Shown here: positions 7,501-12,618 of the stretch, in pieces | Layout of the letters: each line of letters begins with the position of its first letter | Position numbering within the stretch: position 1 is the stretch's first letter | From: Thermoproteus sp. UBA157 | Lineage (GTDB): Archaea; Thermoproteota; Thermoprotei; Thermoproteales; Thermoproteaceae | Assembly (NCBI GenBank): GCA_002497345.1 | Contig: DANS01000016.1 | Coordinates: 1 to 23,524, forward strand | DNA length: 23,524 nucleotides | Direction of reading: 5' to 3' | The notes under the pieces: generated by a model | What the model was told of the DNA's origin: nothing | Databases searched by the model: none | The model's input: the letters and a program-made list of their open reading frames with translations, nothing else | Position numbers and translations under genes: made by a program

Positions 7501-8215
7501 AGACCTCGTCGGTGGCGCCGAGGAGCTTGAGGAGCCTCTCTATGTTCTTGCTGGTGGCCCTCAACACGCTGTCCACGTCGTCTGTTGCTATGAACGCGAA
7601 CTTGTGCTTGGACAACAGCTCGAAGTATTTAGGCAGAAACGCCGAAGTTACTATCAACACGTCGAAATCCCCGCCCTCTATTCGCTTCAAGGCTTCTCCT
7701 TTCTCTTGTTGGCTCAGCATTGAGTTGTAAGTCACTATCGATATCGGGAGGCCGGCGCGCGCGGAGTAGTCCAACAACTTCTTGTAGGCTTGATAGGCGA
7801 GGGTCGACGTCGGGAACACCAAAAGGACTTTCCCCTCCCTCGCCATATACAACGCCGCTATTAGGAGGAAGGTCGTTTTGCCTGAGCCAGTCGGGGCGAC
7901 CACCGCGAAGCTCTTGCGCGCGGCTAGTCTCCTCGCCCAGAGCCTCTGCGCCCCCCACATGCGGAAGCCCACCACCTTCTCGAAGAGGGCTGAGATCTCG
8001 TCATAGCGCCTCAACACCTCGTCCACGACGGCTAAGCCGGCTAGAGCTTTGCGCCTCCTCAGCGCCTCGATGACGTGTCTTATATCGGCTTTGCTCGGCT
8101 CCTCGGGCAAACATAGAGAACACGGAAGCCCTTTGGCGAGCCTATAGGATTCTACCGCTCCGCCGCAGTTGGGACAAGTGTGTAGATAGATCGCTGGTAG
8201 ATCCTTGAAGTCCAC
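4541..8215 (-). CDS. rgy: reverse gyrase
   Basis: Reverse gyrase introduces positive supercoils into DNA using ATP; it is the hallmark enzyme of hyperthermophiles. Residue numbers here follow the longest reading (ATG at 8260, 1239 aa). The N-terminal zinc finger has Cys29, Cys32, Cys47 and Cys50. The helicase half has Walker A APTGSGKTT (122-130), DDVD (227-230) and QGSGRTSR (561-568). The topoisomerase IA half has VVESPTKA with toprim Glu (654), DPDSEGEK (791-798) and catalytic Tyr980 in GFITYHRTDS. The second zinc finger near 752-767 retains only two cysteines. I prefer the GTG at 8215 (residue 16, 1224 aa): a TATA-like box at 8231-8239 lies inside the longer reading, and a start there leaves 13 residues before the first zinc-finger Cys. 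It follows etfA but probably has its own promoter. Confidence 0.96.
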   Translation of the reverse strand: MDFKDLPAIYLHTCPNCGGAVESYRLAKGLPCSLCLPEEPSKADIRHVIEALRRRKALAGLAVVDEVLRRYDEISALFEKVVGFRMWGAQRLWARRLAARKSFAVVAPTGSGKTTFLLIAALYMAREGKVLLVFPTSTLAYQAYKKLLDYSARAGLPISIVTYNSMLSQQEKGEALKRIEGGDFDVLIVTSAFLPKYFELLSKHKFAFIATDDVDSVLRATSKNIERLLKLLGATDEVLNKALQLIDLGKRRGKAVLAGGEKEAEKIEAEIAKAREELRKMKDELKLGVFVASGALAKARRTARLLLFREILGFDVGGRAEGLRNVYDLYVKMSEDPKRQVAELVKRLGGGGIVYVLDKDFGKDLVEHLKSSGIRAEHLLRPRRRALEAFERGELDVLVGLASPRSALVRGIDLPHVIRYVIFVGIPKYKFRVKLDEFSVPAYLSFLYSVRAALPQELRFKADRLIAQLRRIAPYAARLDEVLREGPTNPFEEYMANVAKSAVQFVADVLGREDVRRAIETSTEIKLTYIEGQLYVLLPDVTTYIQGSGRTSRLYAGGLSRGLSVILVDDEKVLNALKREMELRFDEVRFEELSKADLDGILKGIDEDRETIRRIMSGKLKPEELASKDLMRSILLVVESPTKARTIASFFGRPNMLIIGGVPAYEVSTGDAMLTVIATMGHIYELPTSLSRVAREEAERVWKFAKPIAAGPYSPMDYAVVKTEGGYVPVYNRIYKCPGASYVDDLDVPEDCRPLEIVSTLRELAFEADLVYLGTDPDSEGEKIAYDVYLTLRPYASVIKRIEFHEVTRRAIINALASPRDVNLSMVAAQIVRRVEDRWLGFGLSKKVQEAHGLSFLSAGRVQTPVLGWIVERYESSKAERKYDVVLRMGEGRVRLAVPEDVYRALKERRRVRVELLESRREVLPPPPPYTTDEYLRDAVSKLGISAEEAMGIAQDLFESGFITYHRTDSTRVSTTGIGVAKEYVTRHYGADAFRPRAWATGEEGAHEAIRPTRPIDAEELRGLIAAGVLQPAIRLTRNHYAAYDLIFRRFMASQMREATIVVERYSLAVNGYTVEVRRVVDVEDQGFLAAYKSVEPEPRLPTGDVDVEIAYAKRLVALLSQADVLKLMRERGIGRPSTYARILEVLSRRGYVVVKGRAKFMIPTKRGIEVYKYLKENYGKLVSEERTRLIEKYMDDVENGRRSYAAVLDELFSEFSQEVLARQ

Positions 8216-8230
8216 TTTGATACCCCGGGG

Positions 8231-8239
8231 TATAAAAAA
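8231..8239 (-). promoter_or_regulatory. TATA-like box for reverse gyrase
   Basis: The minus strand reads TTTTTTATA, centred 20 nt before the GTG at 8215 and 29 nt after the etfA stop. The T-run may also help end the etf transcript. Confidence 0.5.
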
Positions 8240-8267
8240 CTCCCTATTTGTGACAACCAATAACGCG

Positions 8268-9158
8268 CTACTTCTTGAGCTCCGCCGCTTTTCTTATTAG
8301 TATCGGCACTATCTTGTACAAGTCCTCGACCACCCCGTAATCGGCGTATTGGAATATAGGCGCATTGGGATCGTTGTTTATAGCCGCTATTATGCGCGAG
8401 TCCAATATGCCGGCGATGTGTTGCGGTTGCCCCGATATCCCGATGGCCAAATACAGCTTGGGCCTCACCTTATGGCCGGACAAGCCCACCCAGTGGTCCT
8501 CCGAGAGCCACTTCAAATCAGCCGCTATCGGCCTCGAGCAGCCCACCTGACCGCCGAGCGCTTTGGCGAGGTCGAACGCCATGGCCAAATCCTCCTTCTT
8601 CTTGAAGCCTCTGCCCACAGATACGATTATCTCCGCCTCCTCTATTCTGACGCCCCCCGATGCCTTGGGCTCGACGCCTGCGATTCTGAAGAGCCCGGCA
8701 GATTGCGGCGACAGCTCCACAACCTTAGTCGAGGCCTTGGGAGGCTCGCCGAGGAACTTCCCGGGCGCGATCGTCAAAACCGCCGGCACATTCGCCCTCA
8801 ACGATGCTGTGGCCTTGTTGCCGAAGACGTACCTTTCGACTAATAGTTTGCCCCCCTCGGCCCTCAACGACACGACGTCTGTGATAAACGGCGCGTTGAG
8901 CTTTTGCGACATGTAGCCGCCGATGGTCTTCGTCTCTTTGAGAGACGGCATTATGATGACATCGTATTGGCCGGCCAATTGCAATACGGCCGAGATCCTC
9001 AGCCCTAGATCCCTTGGATCGCCCCTTACGTTGTATACGACGGGCGCCCCCTCGGCCGCCTTCAGCTCAGCGTCGCCCACAGCCAATGCGGCGTATTCGC
9101 CCAAGGTCGACGCGGCGTAGAGCGCCTCCTTGTTCGGGTAAACTACTAAGGCCTTCAT
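8268..9158 (-). CDS. etfA: electron transfer flavoprotein, alpha subunit
   Basis: This is the alpha subunit of ETF, a cytoplasmic FAD heterodimer that carries electrons between dehydrogenases and a quinone oxidoreductase or, in bifurcating forms, ferredoxin. It has 296 aa, close to the family norm of about 310. The FAD-binding C-terminal domain is clear: VGRGFKKKEDL (181-191), GCSRPIAAD (206-214), GISGQPQHIAG (240-250) and NNDPNAPIFQYADYGVVEDL (261-280). The N-terminal domain is degenerate, as is usual for alpha. Its ATG overlaps the etfB stop by 4 nt, so the two are translationally coupled in the order B-A. No FixC- or FixX-like gene adjoins it. It ends 52 nt before the preferred reverse gyrase start. 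Confidence 0.94.
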   Translation of the reverse strand: MKALVVYPNKEALYAASTLGEYAALAVGDAELKAAEGAPVVYNVRGDPRDLGLRISAVLQLAGQYDVIIMPSLKETKTIGGYMSQKLNAPFITDVVSLRAEGGKLLVERYVFGNKATASLRANVPAVLTIAPGKFLGEPPKASTKVVELSPQSAGLFRIAGVEPKASGGVRIEEAEIIVSVGRGFKKKEDLAMAFDLAKALGGQVGCSRPIAADLKWLSEDHWVGLSGHKVRPKLYLAIGISGQPQHIAGILDSRIIAAINNDPNAPIFQYADYGVVEDLYKIVPILIRKAAELKK

Positions 9159-9931
9159 ATCACCCCTTCCTGTCTCAAGTATTGAAGTAATTTATCCGCC
9201 TTCTCCTCCGGCGTTCCGTCCTTTATGATGACCCTCTTGCGTTGTATGACCACGGGCTTGTAGCCCACCAACTCGACTTTTACATCGGGCTTGATTCCTA
9301 GGTCCGCCAACGTCAGCTTGTTGACGGGCTTCTTCATGGCGGCTCTTATCGCCAACAACGTGGGTATACGCGGCTGGTTTATCTCGCGGGTGACCGAGAC
9401 GACGGCGGGGAGCTGGGCCTCGGCTGTTTCCACGGAGTCCTCGAGATCGCGTTTGGCGATCGCCTTGCCGCCCTCGACCCTAAGCTCCCTGGCGTATGTT
9501 ATCAAGGGCCAACCCAACTCGGCGGCTACGCGCGGCGGCACTTGGCCTGTGTAGTTGTCTATTGAGGCCTCGGCGGCCAGCACCAGGTCCGCGCCGACTT
9601 TGTTGATTACCGCAGCTATGGCCTTAGCCGTGGCGGACTGGTCCGAGCCTATGAGGCCCTCGTCGGCTACCAGATACGCCTCATCTAGGCCCATGGCCAA
9701 CGCCTCTCGTAACAAGTTCTCGGCCTCCTGTATTCTTTTCTGGAGAGGCGGCCACTTCAATACGGAGATCGCGTAGGCCTTGTCGTTTCCCTTGAGCTTA
9801 ATGGCTTCCTCTATGGCGTTTCTGTCTATGTCGTTGATCTTAAGCGGCGTCTCCTCTATCACGACGCGGCCCTCCTTGACCCTGAGCTGGCTTGTGTCCA
9901 ATGCCGGCTTAACCAATACCGCTATTTTCAT
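9155..9931 (-). CDS. etfB: electron transfer flavoprotein, beta subunit
   Basis: This is the beta subunit of ETF. Its nucleotide site holds AMP in simple ETFs and a second FAD in bifurcating ETFs. It has 258 aa, normal length. Seen: MKIAVLVKPALDTSQLRV at the N-terminus, INDIDRNAIEEAIKLK (about 32-47), and the family pattern SIDNYTGQVPPRVAAELGWP (about 125-145). The C-terminal arm that wraps around the alpha subunit follows PTLLAIRAAMKKPV. The ATG at 9931 has a TATA-like box at 9949-9960, so etfBA is one transcription unit separate from the GltD-like gene 57 nt upstream. Sequence by eye does not decide between simple and bifurcating ETF. Confidence 0.94.
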   Translation of the reverse strand: MKIAVLVKPALDTSQLRVKEGRVVIEETPLKINDIDRNAIEEAIKLKGNDKAYAISVLKWPPLQKRIQEAENLLREALAMGLDEAYLVADEGLIGSDQSATAKAIAAVINKVGADLVLAAEASIDNYTGQVPPRVAAELGWPLITYARELRVEGGKAIAKRDLEDSVETAEAQLPAVVSVTREINQPRIPTLLAIRAAMKKPVNKLTLADLGIKPDVKVELVGYKPVVIQRKRVIIKDGTPEEKADKLLQYLRQEGVI

Positions 9932-9948
9932 CGTCGGTTCATGTCAAG

Positions 9949-9960
9949 TATTTTTTAATT
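9949..9960 (-). promoter_or_regulatory. TATA-like box for etfBA
   Basis: The minus strand reads AATTAAAAAATA, centred 23-24 nt before the etfB ATG. Confidence 0.55.
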
Positions 9961-9987
9961 ATGCCCTTCGACTTTGAGGCACAAGTA

Positions 9988-11064
9988 TTAAGCCGAGCGC
10001 CAGTCCAGCTTGCCGTTTAGGTACTCGTCGATGAAGGGTACGGCGCGCATGCCGGAGCCAAGAGCCTTGCCTATAAGCGACGGCCCGTGGACCACGTCGC
10101 CTGCCGCGAAGACGCCCCTCCTCGTCGTTCTGAAGGCCTCGTCTACGTTGATGGTGCCATCCGGGTTCAGCCTTATCCCGGCGCACCCGTCGGGGAAAGG
10201 CGGCGTGGGCTCCTCGCCGAGGGCCAAAAGCACTGTGTCGAACTCCTCCGCGAACTCGCTGCCGGCTATCGGCTCCGGCCTGGGCCTGCCCGACTTGTCG
10301 GGCGCTCCCAACTTCATCCTGACGAAGACGACCCTCTCTAACTTGCCCGAGCCCTCGAAGCGCACAGGGTTTATGAGCTCCCTGAACTCTATGCCTCTAT
10401 CTATCAACTCCTTCTTTATGTTGGTCTCGCCCGCTGGGGCCTCCTTTATCGTGCGCCTGTAGGACACCACTACTTTCTTCGCCCCGTGCATCAAGGCCTC
10501 CACCGCCGCGTCGATGGCGGTCAGCCCTCCGCCGACTACCAACACCTTGGAGCCCAACGGATAGACCTTCTCCTTCGGCAAGTAGCCGAGCTCGTGGGAG
10601 TAGAGGCGGAAGAGGAAATCCAACGCTTGGTATACGCCTGGGAGGTCCTCGCCGGGGACGCCCATACGGCGGCTCCGCCAAGTGCCGGTGGCTATCACGA
10701 CTGCGTCGTGGCTGTTTATTATCTCGTTGAGGTCGACGAATTGCTTGGCTAATAGCAACGCATCGTGCTCCTTCGGCTTCTCCCCGCCGCAGTACACGAA
10801 CGTGGACGTGTGGAACTTGACGCCCACTTGCCTCAGCTCCTCTACGCCCTCTCTGACGCCCTCCTTTGATACCCTGAAGCCCGGTATTCCGAAAATGAGA
10901 AGGCCGCCCGGCTCGGGAAGCGCGTCGTAGACCTCGATGTCGTGTCCGAGGCACCTCAGCTGCCCGGCGGCGCCGAGGCCGGCGGGCCCCGCCCCAATAA
11001 CCGCGACTCTCTTGCCCGTGGGCGGCTTTATCGTGTTCGGCTTGCAACGCAACAAGAACTTCAT
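9988..11064 (-). CDS. GltD-like FAD/NAD(P)H oxidoreductase
   Basis: This two-dinucleotide-binding flavoprotein is related to the small subunit of glutamate synthase and to NADH-dependent ferredoxin:NADP oxidoreductase. It has 358 aa. An FAD-binding GAGPAGLGAAG is at 24-34, followed by PEPGGLLIFGIPGFRV (50-65), typical of the GltD group. The NAD(P)H-binding GGGLTAIDAA is at 178-187, with FAD-binding GVFAAGDVVHGPSLI around 317-331. The N-terminal cysteine-rich Fe-S domain of GltD and NfnB is missing: the FAD motif starts at residue 24. Electrons therefore must enter or leave through a partner or substrate. The neighbouring ETF genes suggest, but do not prove, a shared redox role. A thioredoxin reductase-like role is less likely because no CxxC is seen. 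Confidence 0.85.
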   Translation of the reverse strand: MKFLLRCKPNTIKPPTGKRVAVIGAGPAGLGAAGQLRCLGHDIEVYDALPEPGGLLIFGIPGFRVSKEGVREGVEELRQVGVKFHTSTFVYCGGEKPKEHDALLLAKQFVDLNEIINSHDAVVIATGTWRSRRMGVPGEDLPGVYQALDFLFRLYSHELGYLPKEKVYPLGSKVLVVGGGLTAIDAAVEALMHGAKKVVVSYRRTIKEAPAGETNIKKELIDRGIEFRELINPVRFEGSGKLERVVFVRMKLGAPDKSGRPRPEPIAGSEFAEEFDTVLLALGEEPTPPFPDGCAGIRLNPDGTINVDEAFRTTRRGVFAAGDVVHGPSLIGKALGSGMRAVPFIDEYLNGKLDWRSA

Positions 11065-11085
11065 ATTTAAAGAGGACTCGGGGTG

Positions 11086-11097
11086 TTAATATCTTTT
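11086..11097 (-). promoter_or_regulatory. TATA-like box for the GltD-like gene, inside the cmk 3' end
   Basis: The minus strand reads about AAAGATATTAA, centred 26-27 nt before the ATG at 11064. It overlaps the last codons and the stop of cmk. Confidence 0.45.
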
Positions 11098-11664
11098 ACT
11101 TACAGTTGGGGTGCACAAATTCTTTGAAAACTTGGCTGATAGCGCCGTGCAGACGAAGTCCAAAGCTATCCTCACCACGTCGGCTTGGGATAGATAAGTC
11201 GTGTCCACGACTAAATCGAAGGGGGCCAGATCCGATATGTCTATATTGTATATCTGCTTATATCGCCTCCTGTTGAGCTCCTCGCGCTCCAATATCTCCT
11301 TGAGCGCCTCCTCGTAGCTACGTCCATCCCTCAGCGCAACCCTCCTGGCTCTGACCTCGGGAGCGCCCTTGAGGTAAATGCATATGTCTGCGTAGGGGCG
11401 CACGACCCATGCCGTGAGGTGGCCCTCGAGCACGGCGTCTCCCTTCTTGGCCTCCTCGATAGCCATGGCGTCGACCTCTCTATCTATCTCGGGGTGCTGC
11501 TCGGCGTATTTGTGGAACTCTATGAGGTCCATCCCGCGCATTCTCGCGAGCTCTCTGAAGAGGGCGCCCGAGGATCTAAGCCTCAGCCCCAAAACTCTGG
11601 CGATTTCCTTGGCGACGGTAGTCTTGCCCGAGCCGGGCTGGCCCGATATAGCTATTACGACCAT
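11086..11664 (-). CDS. cmk: cytidylate kinase, archaeal type
   Basis: Phosphorylates CMP and dCMP to the diphosphates with ATP, in pyrimidine salvage. It has 192 aa. The P-loop is GQPGSGKTT (8-16), followed by RSSGALFRELARMRGMDL, typical of archaeal CMP kinases. The CMP-binding segment is EGHLTAWVV (about 79-87), and the lid region is RRVALRDGRSYEEA with the REELNRRRY helix. FDLVVDTTYLS follows near 149-159. The last 20 or so residues extend past the usual end. The ATG at 11664 overlaps the eL34 stop, so the two genes form an operon; this eL34-cmk pairing is common in archaea. Confidence 0.93.
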   Translation of the reverse strand: MVVIAISGQPGSGKTTVAKEIARVLGLRLRSSGALFRELARMRGMDLIEFHKYAEQHPEIDREVDAMAIEEAKKGDAVLEGHLTAWVVRPYADICIYLKGAPEVRARRVALRDGRSYEEALKEILEREELNRRRYKQIYNIDISDLAPFDLVVDTTYLSQADVVRIALDFVCTALSAKFSKNLCTPTVSKRY

Positions 11665-11918
11665 TAAGATCTGACCGCGAGGCGCAGCGCTCGCTCGAGG
11701 ACTTTGTGGGAGACGTAGCCGCCGTATGGTCTGGACGGCGCTCTGAAGCCTCCTCTCTCGGCCTTCGCCCTCTTGCCGACGCCCTGGATGGGCTCGCCCG
11801 TTATGGCGCTTCTGGGAGGCGAGGCGAACTTCTTACTGTAGTGGGTCACCGTGCGGCCGCCGGGCGTCCTCCTCTGGACCCTTCTCAAAGATCGAGAGCG
11901 AAGAGCCGGTCTAACCAT
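11664..11918 (-). CDS. rpl34e: 50S ribosomal protein L34e (eL34)
   Basis: A component of the large ribosomal subunit, found in archaea and eukaryotes. The 84-aa, very basic protein starts MVRPALRSRSLRRVQRRTPG, then GGRTVTHYSKKFASPPRS and the core ITGEPIQGVGKRAKAERGGF. Many relatives have Cys residues in the segment before GEPIQGV (CxxCGxPLxGV type); here it reads SAITGEPIQGV and the whole protein has no cysteine, so no zinc site is possible. It shares its stop with the start of cmk. A TATA-like box is at 11938-11947, 24 nt before the ATG. Confidence 0.92.
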   Translation of the reverse strand: MVRPALRSRSLRRVQRRTPGGRTVTHYSKKFASPPRSAITGEPIQGVGKRAKAERGGFRAPSRPYGGYVSHKVLERALRLAVRS

Positions 11919-11937
11919 AGGAGGCTGGGTTGGGGCA

Positions 11938-11947
11938 GTTAAAAAGA
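11938..11947 (-). promoter_or_regulatory. TATA-like box for the eL34-cmk operon
   Basis: The minus strand reads about ATCTTTTTAACT, centred 24 nt before the eL34 ATG at 11918. Confidence 0.5.
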
Positions 11948-12105
11948 TTGCCCCGTTGAGAGACCTCGGCGGTTCACCGCAACGCCTCCTAATCCCGAGA
12001 AGCCCCTCGGGACGATGGCGTTAAGATGGCCTTCGGCCGAAGCGCCGATGAAAAGCGTTTGAAGATCGCGTTTAAATCCGCGCCGAATGCCGGCGGGGCG
12101 CAAAG

Positions 12106-12115
12106 GTTATAAAAT
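12106..12115 (+). promoter_or_regulatory. TATA box for tRNA-Gly
   Basis: GTTATAAAAT, preceded by GCAAAG (a possible BRE), is centred about 24 nt before the mature 5' end at 12135. Confidence 0.6.
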
Positions 12116-12134
12116 GCTGGATACGTTATCGAGG

Positions 12135-12233
12135 GCGGCGGTAGTCTAGCCTGGTTTAAGGGGCGCCCGGTCCCCGACTAAGGATGGCGGCCTTCCAAGC
12201 CGTTGATCCCGGGTTCGAATCCCGGCCGCCGCA
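12135..12233 (+). tRNA. tRNA-Gly(UCC) with a 23-nt intron in the D arm
   Basis: Acceptor strands GCGGCGG (12135-12141) and CCGCCGC (12226-12232) pair, and the discriminator A is at 12233. No CCA is encoded. The anticodon stem pairs 12187-12191 with 12199-12203; the loop CTTCCAA puts TCC at 12194-12196. The T arm is CCGGG/TTCGAAT/CCCGG. The D arm is interrupted. Removing 12159-12181 restores the usual archaeal Gly D arm: stem GTCT (12144-12147) with GGAT (12182-12185). The intron sits about at position 21/22. A bulge-helix-bulge-like fold supports the cut: helix GGTT/GACT (12153-12156 with 12176-12179), bulges TA^A and AA^G, and inner helix GGGG/CCCC (12160-12163 with 12172-12175). The outer helix is weak. 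Confidence 0.92.
12159..12181 (+). other. non-canonical tRNA intron
   Basis: A 23-nt insertion in the D arm of tRNA-Gly(UCC), predicted by two independent criteria that agree on the same ends: the tRNA consensus and the bulge-helix-bulge fold. It would be removed by the archaeal splicing endonuclease and the ends ligated. Confidence 0.8.
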
Positions 12234-12260
12234 TCGCCGGCCTCCTCTTTCGCGGCCAAA

Positions 12261-12473
12261 TTAAGGCGCTACGTCGCCGGCGTTTGGGCGAGCCCCGCTC
12301 AATGAGAGCGGCAAGCCCGGGACTGGGCGGCTGCGCCAGAACCCATACGGCTCCGCGCGCCGCTCTTCCATGCTAAGCCGCGGGTCCTTGCATCTTAGGA
12401 CGCCGGTATAGGCGGCCTCCACCGCCTTGTATCCTAGAGCAGCTATGTTCCATGGCGCTGCGTCCCGTTTCAT
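12261..12473 (-). CDS. doubtful ORF, 70 codons, possible transposase-like relic
   Basis: The 364-bp stretch between tRNA-Gly and the cydA start holds only this open frame. It begins MKRDAAPWNIAALGYKAVEA and continues AYTGVLRCKDPRLSMEERR with a Pro/Arg-rich tail. No TATA-like box lies at the expected distance, so it is probably not expressed from here. The frame stays open upstream of the ATG through PKPISPKRT. The pattern SPKRTMKRDAAPWNIAALG recalls the last catalytic block of TnpB-type proteins (xRDxxAxxNI), but no zinc-finger cysteines are seen. It may be a fragment of such a gene or simply a chance frame. Function unknown. Confidence 0.25.
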   Translation of the reverse strand: MKRDAAPWNIAALGYKAVEAAYTGVLRCKDPRLSMEERRAEPYGFWRSRPVPGLPLSLSGARPNAGDVAP

Positions 12474-12587
12474 GGTCCTTTTCGGCGAAATGGGCTTTGG
12501 CCTCCATGACAGCGCTATTTGCGCCCGAGCGCTAACGTCGTCGAAATCTGCTCGAACTTAATTCTAATTAGTCATAGATTTGACTTC

Positions 12588-12597
12588 AGTTTTTTAA
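12588..12597 (+). promoter_or_regulatory. TATA-like box for the cydAA' operon
   Basis: GTTTTTTAAG is centred about 26 nt before the ATG at 12619. It would lie almost on top of the alternative GTG start at 12598, so it favours the later start. Confidence 0.5.
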
Positions 12598-12618
12598 GTG
12601 GAAAACGAGAATGAGGAC

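Noticed and set aside
11950..12100. Possible C/D or H/ACA guide RNA in the space before tRNA-Gly (GATGA near 12047, hairpin GGCC/TTC/GGCC)
   Set aside because: No proper D box (CTGA) at the right distance and no ACA after the hairpin; nothing else is supported in this stretch.
12598..12618. GTG start for CydA adding seven residues
   Set aside because: The TATA-like box lies at 12588-12597, directly on this codon; ATG 12619 fits the spacing seen in other genes.
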